64,000 nt of DNA from Pseudobdellovibrionaceae bacterium (GTDB lineage Bacteria; Bdellovibrionota; Bdellovibrionia; Bdellovibrionales; UBA1609), in contig JAMLIO010000001.1 of assembly GCA_023954155.1 (NCBI GenBank), positions 525,899 to 589,898 on the forward strand. Reading direction: 5' to 3'. The notes under the pieces were generated by a model that saw nothing but the letters and a program-made list of their open reading frames with translations, was not told where the DNA came from and did not search any database. A program made the translations under genes and the position numbers. Positions 42,523 through 52,039 of this stretch are shown here, in pieces (position 1 is the stretch's first letter; the number at the start of each line of letters is the position of its first letter).

Positions 42523-43782
42523 ATGGACAATATTACGCATTCGCTTTTTGGGATCGCTACTGCGAAATATGTAAATTCTAAGATCAACAAAAAGAAGGAT
42601 AAAAGAGTCACAGTTTTTTTGTATTTTGTTTCTATTTTTGCGGCCAACTTTCCAGATTTAGATATTTTAATGTCTCTCATTGACCCAGGTCCACTGGGGT
42701 ATCTGTTGCACCATCGTGGTCACACTCATACGTTTTTATATCTGGTACCACAGGTGTTTTTGCTGCTCTTGCTTTCTATTTTAGGTTTTAGAATTAAGGA
42801 TAAAAAAGTCATCCTTGCAGGTGTGGGTCTAGTCAGTGTGAACATGTGTTTGCATCTGTTTTTGGATTATCAAAACAGCTATGGTGTGCACCCCTTCGCA
42901 CCATTTAATAGCAAGTGGTTTTATAATGATAATCTTTTTATCATTGAGCCTCTTTTGTGGTTTACGATGCTGCCTATGCTTTTTACGCCTATTCCTAAGT
43001 TTTGGACTCAAGATATGTGGTGCTCTACGTGGGGCACGAAGGTTAAAGCTTTATCGTGGTTTGTGGGGATAAGCTTTTTTATTACCATTGCATATTTGGC
43101 TTACCGCGCCCAGTACGTGAGCCTTTTTACATTTAGTTTCTTATGTTTGCTGTTCTTGTTTTATCTTTTGATTCTCAATACAAAGTCTGAGGTCAGTAAA
43201 TCGCTGGTGGCTTTGATCAGTGCTGCGGTGATTGTCCAAGGGTTTGCTTTGGCACGTACGCAAGCTTATCGTCAGGTGTATGCCGCAGAGTCCAGACCTT
43301 CTCTGGCGGCCTACAAAATCTTTGATGTGATCTTAAGTCCTATGCCTGCTAACCCTTTTTGTTGGAACTTTTTAACGGTCAGTTCCGATCAAGAAACTGT
43401 TTATATGATTAAAAAAGGAGTGTATCAAAACTCGTTTGCGAGAGTATTTTCCTGCCCTGATGCTGTTTATAAAAACCTACGGCACGGTAAAAATGTACAT
43501 ACATTTCAAGAGGTTTATGTGGAAGAGACTCATTCGGCACCCTTAAAGTCTTTGGTTGAAGATTTAGGTTCTGAGGCCATAAACTGCAAAAGAGACCAGT
43601 GGCTGCAATTTGTTCGCGCTCCCTTGCGTGAAAAGCAGTATGTCTATAAAGACATGCGTTTTGAACGAGAGTCGAATTTCACAAAGATTGATGTGACAGA
43701 CCCTGAGGTCAGATGTGTCACATTGCAAGTCCCATGGGTTCCCCCACGACAAGATCTAATTGACCTGATTCGTAAAAAATAA
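42523..43782 (+). CDS. YdjM-type membrane-bound metal-dependent hydrolase family protein
   Basis: A 419-residue membrane protein starting with MDNITHSLFGIATAKYV, then PDLDILM and HHRGHTHTFLYLVPQ, the conserved His/Asp motifs of the YdjM/DUF457 family. About seven hydrophobic segments follow (to about 255), then a soluble domain of about 150 residues, probably periplasmic. The family is annotated as metal-dependent hydrolases from these residues; no substrate is known. GGAGAAAGG sets the ATG. TATAAT at 42454-42459 may be its -10, without a convincing -35. Confidence 0.75.
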   Translation: MDNITHSLFGIATAKYVNSKINKKKDKRVTVFLYFVSIFAANFPDLDILMSLIDPGPLGYLLHHRGHTHTFLYLVPQVFLLLLLSILGFRIKDKKVILAGVGLVSVNMCLHLFLDYQNSYGVHPFAPFNSKWFYNDNLFIIEPLLWFTMLPMLFTPIPKFWTQDMWCSTWGTKVKALSWFVGISFFITIAYLAYRAQYVSLFTFSFLCLLFLFYLLILNTKSEVSKSLVALISAAVIVQGFALARTQAYRQVYAAESRPSLAAYKIFDVILSPMPANPFCWNFLTVSSDQETVYMIKKGVYQNSFARVFSCPDAVYKNLRHGKNVHTFQEVYVEETHSAPLKSLVEDLGSEAINCKRDQWLQFVRAPLREKQYVYKDMRFERESNFTKIDVTDPEVRCVTLQVPWVPPRQDLIDLIRKK

Positions 43783-43856
43783 ATAAAAAACAATTGATCT
43801 TTTATGCTCATCAAGGGCTCGTGAGTTTTCTGGGGATGGGCACTAAATGGATTATT

Positions 43857-44267
43857 CTATTTGCTTTGTGTGCTTAAGGCGAGACGTTGGATTCCGCCTA
43901 GCTTGACTTGGTCAAGAATAGAAATCACATCACCATGAGGCACGCTTTCGTCCGCAGAGATTACAGCTTGTCCCATAGGGTTTTCGTTTTTGTAGGACTC
44001 AGCCAGCGCTCGAAGCTGTTCAAAGGCGACGGGTTGACCATTCAAAGTGATGGCATTTCTGGATTGCACAACAATTTGAAAGGGTGTGAATTCAGTCTTG
44101 TCACTGGAAGCGGCTTCAGGGAGTTGAATTTTAAGAGAAGGTTGCATGGCAATAGGAGCTGTCACCATAAAGATGATCAAAATCACTAAAAGAATGTCCA
44201 CAAAGGGCACAATATTGATCTCTGAAATTGGTTCATCAGAATTGGAATTTGATCTGTGGTGTCCCAT
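43857..44267 (-). CDS. exbD: ExbD/TolR-family transport protein
   Basis: A 136-residue protein with a cytoplasmic start, one membrane helix containing the proton-conducting Asp (EINIVPFVDILLVILIIFMV), and a periplasmic domain. It works with the ExbB homologue upstream to use proton-motive force for TonB-dependent uptake, Tol envelope stabilisation or, in related bacteria, motility. No tonB, tolA or tolB is adjacent, so the output is unknown. AAAGGAT precedes the ATG. Confidence 0.85.
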   Translation of the reverse strand: MGHHRSNSNSDEPISEINIVPFVDILLVILIIFMVTAPIAMQPSLKIQLPEAASSDKTEFTPFQIVVQSRNAITLNGQPVAFEQLRALAESYKNENPMGQAVISADESVPHGDVISILDQVKLGGIQRLALSTQSK

Positions 44268-44291
44268 AAAGTTATCCTTTGTATAAAAAAA

Positions 44292-44924
44292 CTAAAGCTT
44301 TTTCTTCTGTGCCACACACAGGTCACGAATGTTGTCGATATTTTCTAGCACTGTACGAGACTTCTTTTGGAAGGTGTTAAAAGCTACTGTAGCAGGGATC
44401 GCAACAAAAAGACCAATGGCAGTCGCCATCAATGCTTTGGCAATACCGATCATCACTAAGCCCACTTCACCTTGGCTGATAGCTAGATTTTGAAAAGCTT
44501 CCATCACTCCAAATACCGTACCTAAAAGTCCGATGAATGGGGCGTTAGAGCCAATAGAGGCCAGAGGATTTAAAAAACGATCGAGCTGTGGACGAATACT
44601 TTGCTTGTAACTGTCGATGTATTCGTAAATGCCTTCGGTTCCATCTTGCTGAACATAACTCATTCCCAACTGGATGGCTTCGCTCTCATAACCTTCAGTG
44701 CTACTGGCAAAGTCTTTTAAGGGTTGAGGGCTATTTTTTAAGATGGAATCCGATGCTGCACTTCTATAAGCAGAAAGGCTCTTCTTAAGCTTGCTAAAAA
44801 ACGTAAATCTTTCGATAATAAAACCAATGCTGAAGATGCTTAACAAAATAAGTAAATATAATGTAAGGTTGTGTCCAAGTTGTGCAAACAAGAAAAATTG
44901 CTGTGTAAAAGAATCCAATGCCAT
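44292..44924 (-). CDS. exbB: ExbB/TolQ-family proton channel protein
   Basis: A 210-residue protein with three membrane helices: about 16-38, then in the second half NAPFIGLLGTVFGVMEAFQ and IAKALMATAIGLFVAIPATV, which are the signature segments of the MotA/TolQ/ExbB family. It forms the stator-like channel with ExbD. GGAGAG precedes the ATG at 44924. exbD follows after 24 bp. It diverges from the sulfatase-fold lipoprotein gene. Confidence 0.88.
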   Translation of the reverse strand: MALDSFTQQFFLFAQLGHNLTLYLLILLSIFSIGFIIERFTFFSKLKKSLSAYRSAASDSILKNSPQPLKDFASSTEGYESEAIQLGMSYVQQDGTEGIYEYIDSYKQSIRPQLDRFLNPLASIGSNAPFIGLLGTVFGVMEAFQNLAISQGEVGLVMIGIAKALMATAIGLFVAIPATVAFNTFQKKSRTVLENIDNIRDLCVAQKKKL

Positions 44925-44953
44925 GCGCTCTCCAGAGGAATGAGAATTTAACT

Positions 44954-46756
44954 GTGTACTACATAAAATCCTTGTTATCTTATTATGCAGACCTCATTCA
45001 ATATATCAGGACAATACTGGTAAATACAAGCTTGATCGTGGGGTTCGCCTTTGTTGCGTCGGGTTGTCTGTTTACGACCACACAGACGCCTTCTTACATT
45101 TTGATTGGTGTAGATCGTCTCAGTTGGAATTCCTTATCTTGTCCAGAATATTTGGATCGGGGTGAGGGGGCCTTTTATCAACTCTGTGCGGATTTTATTC
45201 GTTTTACAAATGCCTATACAACATCAATTCAATCTGCGGCCAGCATCACCAGTGTGTTGACGGGGTTGTATCCGATTGAGCATGGGGTTAGACATTCTGA
45301 TCACTATTTGTCTTCGAAGCATAGAAGCATTGCCTTAGATTTTTACGACAGAAACTATGAGACCGCATTCTTTTCTGGAGGCGATCCTATTCCGAGTTAT
45401 ATTGGTTTGCAAAAAGGCTTTATGTCTTTTTTTGATTTTAGTGGAAACCACGAACATAAAGCTAAAAATATGAGTGCTATTTTCGACTCGTTTGCAAAAT
45501 GGTTTTTTAAAGACTCTCAACCTAGCTTTGCCGTGCTCTATATCCCCACTCTGCGGCATGAGGATCAGGAGGGGTTGGGTTTTGAGGAATTAGAGAAAAA
45601 CCTGACGCAATTGTTTCAAAATCTTAAAAAAAATAAGCGATGGCATAACACTCACGTTGTGGTGTTTGGTTTACAGGGCTCGTTAAAGGCTTCAGCAGAG
45701 AGCATGTGGCCCGTTATTGACCTTTCTGAAGACAATATAAAAATAGAGATGTTTTTTAAGCCAGCCACTAAACCCAGAGATAAAGACATTAGTTTTCTAG
45801 TGGACCAGAACGTATCTTTGGTGGATTTGGGACAGACTCTGTTTGATCTTGCGGGCAGTACTCCACCTCAAGGGACCACTTCAGAATTTTTCAACAAAGG
45901 GTCGTTTAAAAATGTTTTACAACGGACAACAGCTCCGAAACTCAAAAGAACCTTGCTTGTGGAATCAGGATGGCCTGACTGGAGATATGGGTATTCACCA
46001 GTGTACTTAGTTGTCGAAGATCAATATAGGGTGGGTTTAAATAAACAGATGCAAATTTATAATACCTTACTGGGGCGACACTTATCGGGTTTGCCTGATG
46101 GACAAATTCCAGAAAATCGATGGCTGTCATTCATCAAGGTGGCGGCGTGGCTAAACTCTGATGGACAAAATCAATTTACATCTGCAGAGCTTGAAAAATT
46201 GAGCCTTGGGAAAAAAATTTGGAGTGGGGAAAGGTACAATTATCAAGAGGTCAAAGAGGACCTGATTGCTCTTTATGAGCGTCAATCCCAGAGTGAAGAG
46301 CTATTGGGTTGGAAAGCTCAGCTTGCCATTATCAATCAAGACTGCACTTGGTTGCTAGATATTGCTAAAAAATCCAAAAATTATAAATGGGAGTTAGCAG
46401 CTAGAAGTTGCTTAAGAAAAAAGATCAACCTTTCTCCTAGAACTAAATATCAATGCCAATTGCTATTTAAAAAATCCACTAAAGAATGGCCCAAAGAATG
46501 CCAAAGTGATGTGGTTTACTATTCGTGGAGGTACTTAAATGAAAGTGCCTCCAACGTGGGTTTAGAAGAAGAATTAAAAACCTTGCTCTTGCAAAGAAAG
46601 CAACGCGAGAGTTTACAGCAAGACAATTGGCGAACTTTTTTATCGAGTGCTAAAATTTATGAGATGGGAATTCAGCCCGATGAATTTGATCTTTATTATT
46701 TGCAACTTAAAAAATCAGACAAAGAAAAATTAGACAGTCTGCTAAGTGAAAATTAG
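44954..46756 (+). CDS. Sulfatase/phosphatase-fold lipoprotein lacking catalytic residues
   Basis: A 600-residue protein (start uncertain; GTG at 44954 or ATG at 44918) with a hydrophobic segment ending in a lipobox (VASGC). The domain after it follows the sulfatase order: ILIGVDRLSW (normally with several Asp), SIQSAASITSVLTGLYPIEHG (normally CxPSR before ASxLTG), and THVVVFGLQGSLKAS (normally DHG). The formylglycine Cys/Ser-x-Pro-x-Arg site and the second metal cluster are not preserved. The C-terminal 200 residues are helical with no motif I know. It may bind a substrate or partner without cleaving it. Confidence 0.7.
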   Translation: MYYIKSLLSYYADLIQYIRTILVNTSLIVGFAFVASGCLFTTTQTPSYILIGVDRLSWNSLSCPEYLDRGEGAFYQLCADFIRFTNAYTTSIQSAASITSVLTGLYPIEHGVRHSDHYLSSKHRSIALDFYDRNYETAFFSGGDPIPSYIGLQKGFMSFFDFSGNHEHKAKNMSAIFDSFAKWFFKDSQPSFAVLYIPTLRHEDQEGLGFEELEKNLTQLFQNLKKNKRWHNTHVVVFGLQGSLKASAESMWPVIDLSEDNIKIEMFFKPATKPRDKDISFLVDQNVSLVDLGQTLFDLAGSTPPQGTTSEFFNKGSFKNVLQRTTAPKLKRTLLVESGWPDWRYGYSPVYLVVEDQYRVGLNKQMQIYNTLLGRHLSGLPDGQIPENRWLSFIKVAAWLNSDGQNQFTSAELEKLSLGKKIWSGERYNYQEVKEDLIALYERQSQSEELLGWKAQLAIINQDCTWLLDIAKKSKNYKWELAARSCLRKKINLSPRTKYQCQLLFKKSTKEWPKECQSDVVYYSWRYLNESASNVGLEEELKTLLLQRKQRESLQQDNWRTFLSSAKIYEMGIQPDEFDLYYLQLKKSDKEKLDSLLSEN

Positions 46757-46880
46757 ACTGTTACGTTAGTTTTAATAGCAGCTGGCCTTTATATTAAACA
46801 AGCAAAGAAAGCACTTTGTTCAGCCATGAGTCTTAGATGAAAAACTAAAGTCCTTGCTTGTCTTTTTGCTTGGAATAGCT

Positions 46881-47546
46881 TCAACGAAAGCTTACTCTTC
46901 CCAGCCAGGCACCTTGATCTGGATTTTCTTGATATAGAATTTTCAATAAGTCTTCATTGCTTTGATTAAGGTGAGAGTAGAAGTGGGACGGGATGGAGTT
47001 AGCTTTTACAAAAAAGATCTCCTCATCGTCTTTAATGTTAGCCGATTCGATGCGGAAATTTACCGAACGTTCAATGCCAAGCAAGTTGCTGGGAATATTG
47101 GGGGCTTGATCAGGAGTCAGTGTTCTGAATCCAGTGCTAGAGTCTAATGGACGGATGTGGTTAGGGGCACTTAGAAACATCATGGGCCAACCGATTTGCG
47201 CCCAGTAAAGACGAGAGTTGAACTTTTGTAAAATAATAAATTCAAAAGCTTCAGCGTACTCTTCTTTATTGTATTGATTATAAATAAAGTCATTCAGATA
47301 CAAAACCGTAGTATAAATACGGTTGGCCACACCATCTAAGCAGGTCAGTTTAGGAAAGGGTGAGGTGATGTCTAAGTCTTGGTTTGAAGACAAATACTCT
47401 CTGTCCCACTCTTCAAAAATTGTTTCTGTCAGATTTGGGTCACCATAACTGGTTCCTAACATGATAGTTCCAGAGTCGGCGTTGACTCTGGCATGAGGCG
47501 GGAGCTGTAAAAAATTTCCTCTGTAACCAATATCTGTAAACTTCAT
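46881..47546 (-). CDS. PP2C-like pseudophosphatase of the FHA operon
   Basis: A 221-residue protein, last in the FHA operon. No motif is exact, but the order resembles PP2C phosphatases: TDIGYRGNFLQ (PP2C SDxGxxRxxNED), a long helix with NRIYTTVLYLNDFIY, LYWAQIGWPMMFLS (VANVGDSRxYL), the region LDSSTG (LTxDHS), LLGIERSVNFRI and DDEEIFFVKANSIPSH (DxLLLCSDGL). All metal-binding Asp residues are lost. This assignment is inference from pattern; a pseudophosphatase that reads phosphoprotein state would fit next to three FHA proteins. The ATG at 47546 is chosen because upstream sequence overlaps the FHA gene. Confidence 0.55.
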   Translation of the reverse strand: MKFTDIGYRGNFLQLPPHARVNADSGTIMLGTSYGDPNLTETIFEEWDREYLSSNQDLDITSPFPKLTCLDGVANRIYTTVLYLNDFIYNQYNKEEYAEAFEFIILQKFNSRLYWAQIGWPMMFLSAPNHIRPLDSSTGFRTLTPDQAPNIPSNLLGIERSVNFRIESANIKDDEEIFFVKANSIPSHFYSHLNQSNEDLLKILYQENPDQGAWLGRVSFR

Positions 47547-47556
47547 ATCTGTCCGA

Positions 47557-49485
47557 TCAAATTTCTGTTTCGTAAATTTTAAGTTTGGATGAAGCCTTGT
47601 TAAAATAATCTTCGCCAGGAACATCTTTTTCGATGATCTGTTTCCATTTAGAAATGGCTGTGTGAATTTTTCCTAGGTCTTCCATGATGATGCTGTCTTG
47701 GTACATAGAACGAATCTCGGCGCGTAAGATATTTAAAGAGTCTTGTTCTACGGTTACAAGTTCTTTGTGATAAGGATCAATGGCAAGTCCTTTGCGAGCG
47801 GAGATAATTGCGTCACGATAATTCTCTTGGTTAAAATATCCTAGAGCCTCTTCTAGCGCGCGGTTGAGCGTACTGGCTAGGGCAGATTGAATAGAGGCAA
47901 TCTCTCTTTGTGCGCGTGGACGATCCATGTTTTGAGGATCAGGATGTTTCACACTCAAATATTTATTATACCACTTAATGGCTTCTTCCCAGTTTTCTTT
48001 GTCTTTAAATTTATCGGCAGTTTTAAGTACGGCCTTTCCAGCATTCAAACGTTTTAAGTATTCGGCGCGTTTGGCGGCTTCGGCTTCTCTTTCCATGTCG
48101 ATCTTTTGGGCCATATCTAAAAGTACAGCGATGTTTTCGTTTTCTGGGCTCAATTCAATAGCGGGCTGTAGACATCGTTCAACGGCATCAGCACCGTCTT
48201 CGACTTTATCCCTACATCCATCAATAATGGCTGTGACTCGTGCTTGCAGCTCTTGTCGATCTCGTTCTTGACGTTCTAATTGATTTTGTCGTTCAAGCCT
48301 TTCCATTGCTGTTTGACATCTTAGTGCAATTTCACTGGCATCTGAATCGTCTGGGCGAATCTCTTGAATACGTTGAACCTCAGCAATACAGTGTGACCAG
48401 TTGGCTTGATCCATATACTGTAAAGCCGCAATTTTGGCGTTTTCGATAAATTTTTCTTCCTCACGTCGACGAGCTTCAGCAGCAAGTTGTTCTTTGGAAA
48501 GTGTATTTTCTTTTTGCGAAGGATCGGGCAGCATCAAAAATATAGTGGCACCAATGACAATGGCAGAAACTAGAAAAGCCCGAAATTTCTTCTGCTTATC
48601 CCAAGTGGAAATATTTAAAGGGCTGGTGTTTTTGATCTTTTCAACAGCAAATCCAGCCGCAGCAGAATCATCTGTGTTCACCTTACCCAAAGAATTAGCC
48701 CCATAGGAAGTGTGAACCTGTGGCAGATTGCTCATGTGCTGTTCATGGGTGCGGTTTCTGATTTCAAAAATGATTTTGTACTCATTGATTGAAATCATAT
48801 CTCCTGTTTTTAATTCAATTTCATTATTGGCAGGGAGCTGGTGACCATTTAAATATGTACCGTTTGAACTTCCTAGATCTTTAATATAAAAACTGTCGTT
48901 AAGCTTAAAGATTTCAAAATGTTGTCGACTGGCTTTGGTGTAGTCTACAAAAAATTCATTGGTGGGAGAACGTCCAAACTTCCATTTGTGTCCTTCTAGT
49001 GGAGTTTCTTCTACAATTCTATCGTGAACAATCTTTTTGATAAAACCAATAAGGTCTTGTCGACTGACAGAAGTGGTTTCAAAGTTACCCACAGGGGCAT
49101 CTTCATCCATCTCTCTTTGGCGTTGAGGGAAATAATCATCACCAGAGGCGTCGTCTTTATTTGATGAAGAAGCCGCATCTTCAGTTTCTGCGCGTTCGGC
49201 TTGAACTTCAAAATTATAAGGAGGGATAGAGAAATTAAGATGGTCTACGGTTTCAACAGAGCGTTCGCTTTGTCCATCTACCACTAATTTTCCAGCTTGA
49301 GAAAGCCTTTCGATTAAAAGCTTTTCGCCAAGATGGATGATTTTTAAATGTTCTCTAGAGATACCAGGATAGGCTTCAAGTTGAATATCGCAACTGGCGT
49401 CACGACCAATGATCAGCTCTTTTCCTGGCTCAATAGTAAGTTCGCTATGCAGTTCACCATCAAGAAAGCATTTTAATAAATACAT
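47557..49485 (-). CDS. Double FHA-domain, membrane-anchored protein with helical repeats
   Basis: A 642-residue protein. FHA domain 1 is at about 1-95 (ELIIGRDASCD, ISREHLKII); FHA domain 2 at about 160-242 (KFGRSPTNEF, ASRQHFEIF, DLGSSNGTYLNG), with all phosphothreonine-binding landmarks. Residues 300-320 form one membrane helix. The rest is helical, TPR-like and Glu/Arg-rich (330-640), probably outside the cytoplasm. It overlaps the upstream FHA gene by one base. FHA domains bind phosphothreonine; no Ser/Thr kinase gene is in the window. Confidence 0.85.
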   Translation of the reverse strand: MYLLKCFLDGELHSELTIEPGKELIIGRDASCDIQLEAYPGISREHLKIIHLGEKLLIERLSQAGKLVVDGQSERSVETVDHLNFSIPPYNFEVQAERAETEDAASSSNKDDASGDDYFPQRQREMDEDAPVGNFETTSVSRQDLIGFIKKIVHDRIVEETPLEGHKWKFGRSPTNEFFVDYTKASRQHFEIFKLNDSFYIKDLGSSNGTYLNGHQLPANNEIELKTGDMISINEYKIIFEIRNRTHEQHMSNLPQVHTSYGANSLGKVNTDDSAAAGFAVEKIKNTSPLNISTWDKQKKFRAFLVSAIVIGATIFLMLPDPSQKENTLSKEQLAAEARRREEEKFIENAKIAALQYMDQANWSHCIAEVQRIQEIRPDDSDASEIALRCQTAMERLERQNQLERQERDRQELQARVTAIIDGCRDKVEDGADAVERCLQPAIELSPENENIAVLLDMAQKIDMEREAEAAKRAEYLKRLNAGKAVLKTADKFKDKENWEEAIKWYNKYLSVKHPDPQNMDRPRAQREIASIQSALASTLNRALEEALGYFNQENYRDAIISARKGLAIDPYHKELVTVEQDSLNILRAEIRSMYQDSIIMEDLGKIHTAISKWKQIIEKDVPGEDYFNKASSKLKIYETEI

Positions 49486-50447
49486 TAAAACCCTCCTCCT
49501 GAAGTAACTTTTAGGTCACATTCCATAAAAATCTTTTTGGCCTCTCTATACCTTTCATGTGCAGGGTCGTTGATCAAATTCATGATGTTTTTCATTGCAC
49601 CCTTGCATAAATCATATCGGTTGGCATCTTTGTTAGCGAGACCGTCTTTGAACTGGATTTCCAAAATATCGTTAAAATATTGTTCAGCCAGTCGAAGGTA
49701 CCGTCTGGCCTCGGCATGATCAGGATTTAAAGCGAGCACAGCTTGGAAGGAGGTGATGGCATAAGAGTATTTGCCACGATCAAAGTCGCGTTTGCCTTGG
49801 ATATAAATAGAGTGTGCACTTCGTCCAATTTCATCAAATTTATTTGAACTTTTAATAGCTTGGTCGAGTTCTGAGATGGTGTCGTCAATACTATCAATTC
49901 TTTTTTCTACGATTTCAGTGTTTTCGATATTCTCTTGAGGGCCCATAGGTCCTGATTTTGGAGCCTCTTCAAAAAATAAAAAGTAGCCCATACCCAACAA
50001 GATCAGCACAATCATAATCACTTTAAAATTCTTGTTTCCACCTGCAGCAGGAGCCGCATCGGTTTTATTCTTGGTGATATCAGAAGATACAATAAATTGG
50101 AGATCGTGATCTCCAACACCAATAACTTGATTGTGTTTCAGTTCAGCTTGTTTAACTTTAATCCCATTGATAGTGATGAAGTTATTTTTTGTAACGTCTT
50201 GGGCAATGTACTTGCCATTAGAAAAAATAAGTCGCAAATGTTTACGACTTATTTTTGCATCATTTTTGAGTTGGATGTGATTAGCAGGGTCGCGACCGAT
50301 CAAGACTTCATTGGATTTGATCTGGAAGACCGCCCCTTTTTCAAACCCCTTATTGATTCTTAAAAAATATCTTTTAACCTCAGAATCCTGATTGGTTTCT
50401 GTGCTTAAAGAGTTATTAAAAGAAGTCCGTGGGGCGAGCTGGTTCAC
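49485..50447 (-). CDS. FHA-domain, membrane-anchored protein with TPR-like tail
   Basis: A 320-residue protein: FHA domain at about 26-125 (EVLIGRDPANHIQL, ISRKHLRLIF, ITINGIKV), one membrane helix at about 141-159 (FKVIMIVLILLGMGYFLFF), and a TPR-like part (210-265) in the likely periplasmic tail (GKYSYAITSFQAVLALNPDH). Same plan as the neighbouring FHA protein, so the two are probably paralogues. One-base overlaps with both neighbours show translational coupling. Confidence 0.85.
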   Translation of the reverse strand: MNQLAPRTSFNNSLSTETNQDSEVKRYFLRINKGFEKGAVFQIKSNEVLIGRDPANHIQLKNDAKISRKHLRLIFSNGKYIAQDVTKNNFITINGIKVKQAELKHNQVIGVGDHDLQFIVSSDITKNKTDAAPAAGGNKNFKVIMIVLILLGMGYFLFFEEAPKSGPMGPQENIENTEIVEKRIDSIDDTISELDQAIKSSNKFDEIGRSAHSIYIQGKRDFDRGKYSYAITSFQAVLALNPDHAEARRYLRLAEQYFNDILEIQFKDGLANKDANRYDLCKGAMKNIMNLINDPAHERYREAKKIFMECDLKVTSGGGF

Positions 50448-52039
50448 TATCCTTCACCCTCCACAGGGATAAACGTCACAATATAGTAGGCAATAGAAGT
50501 AGCACCATAAATGGCTTGCAGGGCAATTTGATAAGGCTCTCCAGAGAACTCGAAATCGTTATTGTGAACGATATCGTCTGGAGTCTCTTTGACTCGTTCA
50601 ATCAAATCTAGAATTGCAAGTTTAAGAGATTGTTCTGCGATTTGGTTGACAGTTGTTCCTGCTAAATTTTTAAGACCTGTTTTGTATTCAAATCCAGAGT
50701 TGTAACCTTCGACCATTTCATCTACGGCACGAATAGCTACAGCAGGGTCGGCCATCAGCTCAACTAGGTTTTGCATTTCGCGACTGCGATCATGTTCATA
50801 AACCACTTGTTGGCCAGAATCATTGTCAGGCATACGGTTAAGCGCACTGTTTAAGTTGGAATACAACTTTTGTAAGGGTCGGTATTGGAACGGACTCTTT
50901 AACACGTCTTCACCAGTACGTAGTTTGTGGTCAATTTGATTGTTCAAAACTCGTATAGGGTAACTGATCAAACGTGAAACAAAGAAGTACATGATCAGTG
51001 CTGCAACCAATGATAAGGCCAAAGTTTGTACGAACAAACTTAAGGTTCGATTGGGGTCCATCATTCGAGCGTCTACGTTATATAAAATCACACTGTAATA
51101 ACGAGTGGTTTCGATAGACTTTTTGGCGTCGTAATATCTGATGGCTTGAATGCCTAAGATATTTTTAGAGTCTGTAAATTCGATATAAGGTGTTGTGCCC
51201 GCAAGTTTTCTTCCTGTATGGAAGTTTTTAATTGTAGGAGTTTTTCCTGCATATCTTGCTGGTAAAATGATCTCTCCTCGAACGTCGGTGATGAAGGCTC
51301 TTTCTACACCTTGGCGTCTTAAGGTTTCATCTAGATCCACCCCAGAAAAGACTCTCTTGTGTAAAGCGTCCTTATTTTTTGAAGTCATCTCGGTGACAAT
51401 ATTATAAACGTTTCTGCGACTGGCTTCCTCAATACTGCTTTTTAAAATCTTCAGTAGAGGAATCACCGACAAGCTTGTGCAGATCACAACCATCAGGACA
51501 AAGAATCCTCCAATCACCCATTGGAAATCCAAAATTTCAGGAAGTTTATAGATACCAGGTAAGACAACAGTTTCCATATAACGGTTGGCTTTTTTCTTAA
51601 ACACTTCCACAGGAGGATCATAGGGCTGAATGATATCTTCTTCTTCAAGTTGTGGTGCTAAGGCGATCTGGACTTCGGAAATGGCCAGAGAGCTTTCGCC
51701 ACCACCGCTATTGCCGCCAGTAAAAGGAACCAGTCCGCCCACGGCAGCCGCTCCGCTACTGATCACTTCAATCACCATGTCATGAAAACTGATTCTGTCA
51801 CCTGGATGAACTTTGGCGGAGTCTACTTTGATTCCGTTGACAAAACTTCCGTTGGTGGATTTTAAATCTGTCAGAACTAGGACGTTACCATGTCTTTCAA
51901 ACTGCGCATGTTTTTTAGAAACATTTGTGCTAGGCAGAATGATGTCACACTCAGGCGCACGACCAATAGTGGATGGGCCTTCTTTAATGGGGATGACTTT
52001 CCCCATTTGCTGTCCAGTTAAAATTTTAATTGCCAACAT
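50447..52039 (-). CDS. FHA-domain receptor-like membrane protein with sensor domain
   Basis: A 530-residue protein: FHA domain at 1-95 (STIGRAPECDIIL, VSKKHAQFERH, DLKSTNGSFVNG), linker, membrane helix at about 173-195, a region of about 135 residues outside the membrane that resembles a Cache/PAS-type sensor (VERAFITDVRGEIILPARYA), a second helix at 334-354, a HAMP-like segment (SYPIRVLNNQIDHKLRTGE), and a C-terminal domain of unknown type. The layout is that of a chemoreceptor-like sensor whose output is replaced by an N-terminal FHA. It overlaps the DUF192 gene by 14 bp. Confidence 0.82.
   Translation of the reverse strand: MLAIKILTGQQMGKVIPIKEGPSTIGRAPECDIILPSTNVSKKHAQFERHGNVLVLTDLKSTNGSFVNGIKVDSAKVHPGDRISFHDMVIEVISSGAAAVGGLVPFTGGNSGGGESSLAISEVQIALAPQLEEEDIIQPYDPPVEVFKKKANRYMETVVLPGIYKLPEILDFQWVIGGFFVLMVVICTSLSVIPLLKILKSSIEEASRRNVYNIVTEMTSKNKDALHKRVFSGVDLDETLRRQGVERAFITDVRGEIILPARYAGKTPTIKNFHTGRKLAGTTPYIEFTDSKNILGIQAIRYYDAKKSIETTRYYSVILYNVDARMMDPNRTLSLFVQTLALSLVAALIMYFFVSRLISYPIRVLNNQIDHKLRTGEDVLKSPFQYRPLQKLYSNLNSALNRMPDNDSGQQVVYEHDRSREMQNLVELMADPAVAIRAVDEMVEGYNSGFEYKTGLKNLAGTTVNQIAEQSLKLAILDLIERVKETPDDIVHNNDFEFSGEPYQIALQAIYGATSIAYYIVTFIPVEGEG

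Noticed and set aside
46790..46880. Long-range pairing CAAGCAA / TTGCTTG as a terminator
   Set aside because: Loop of more than 50 bases and a mismatch; too weak to list.
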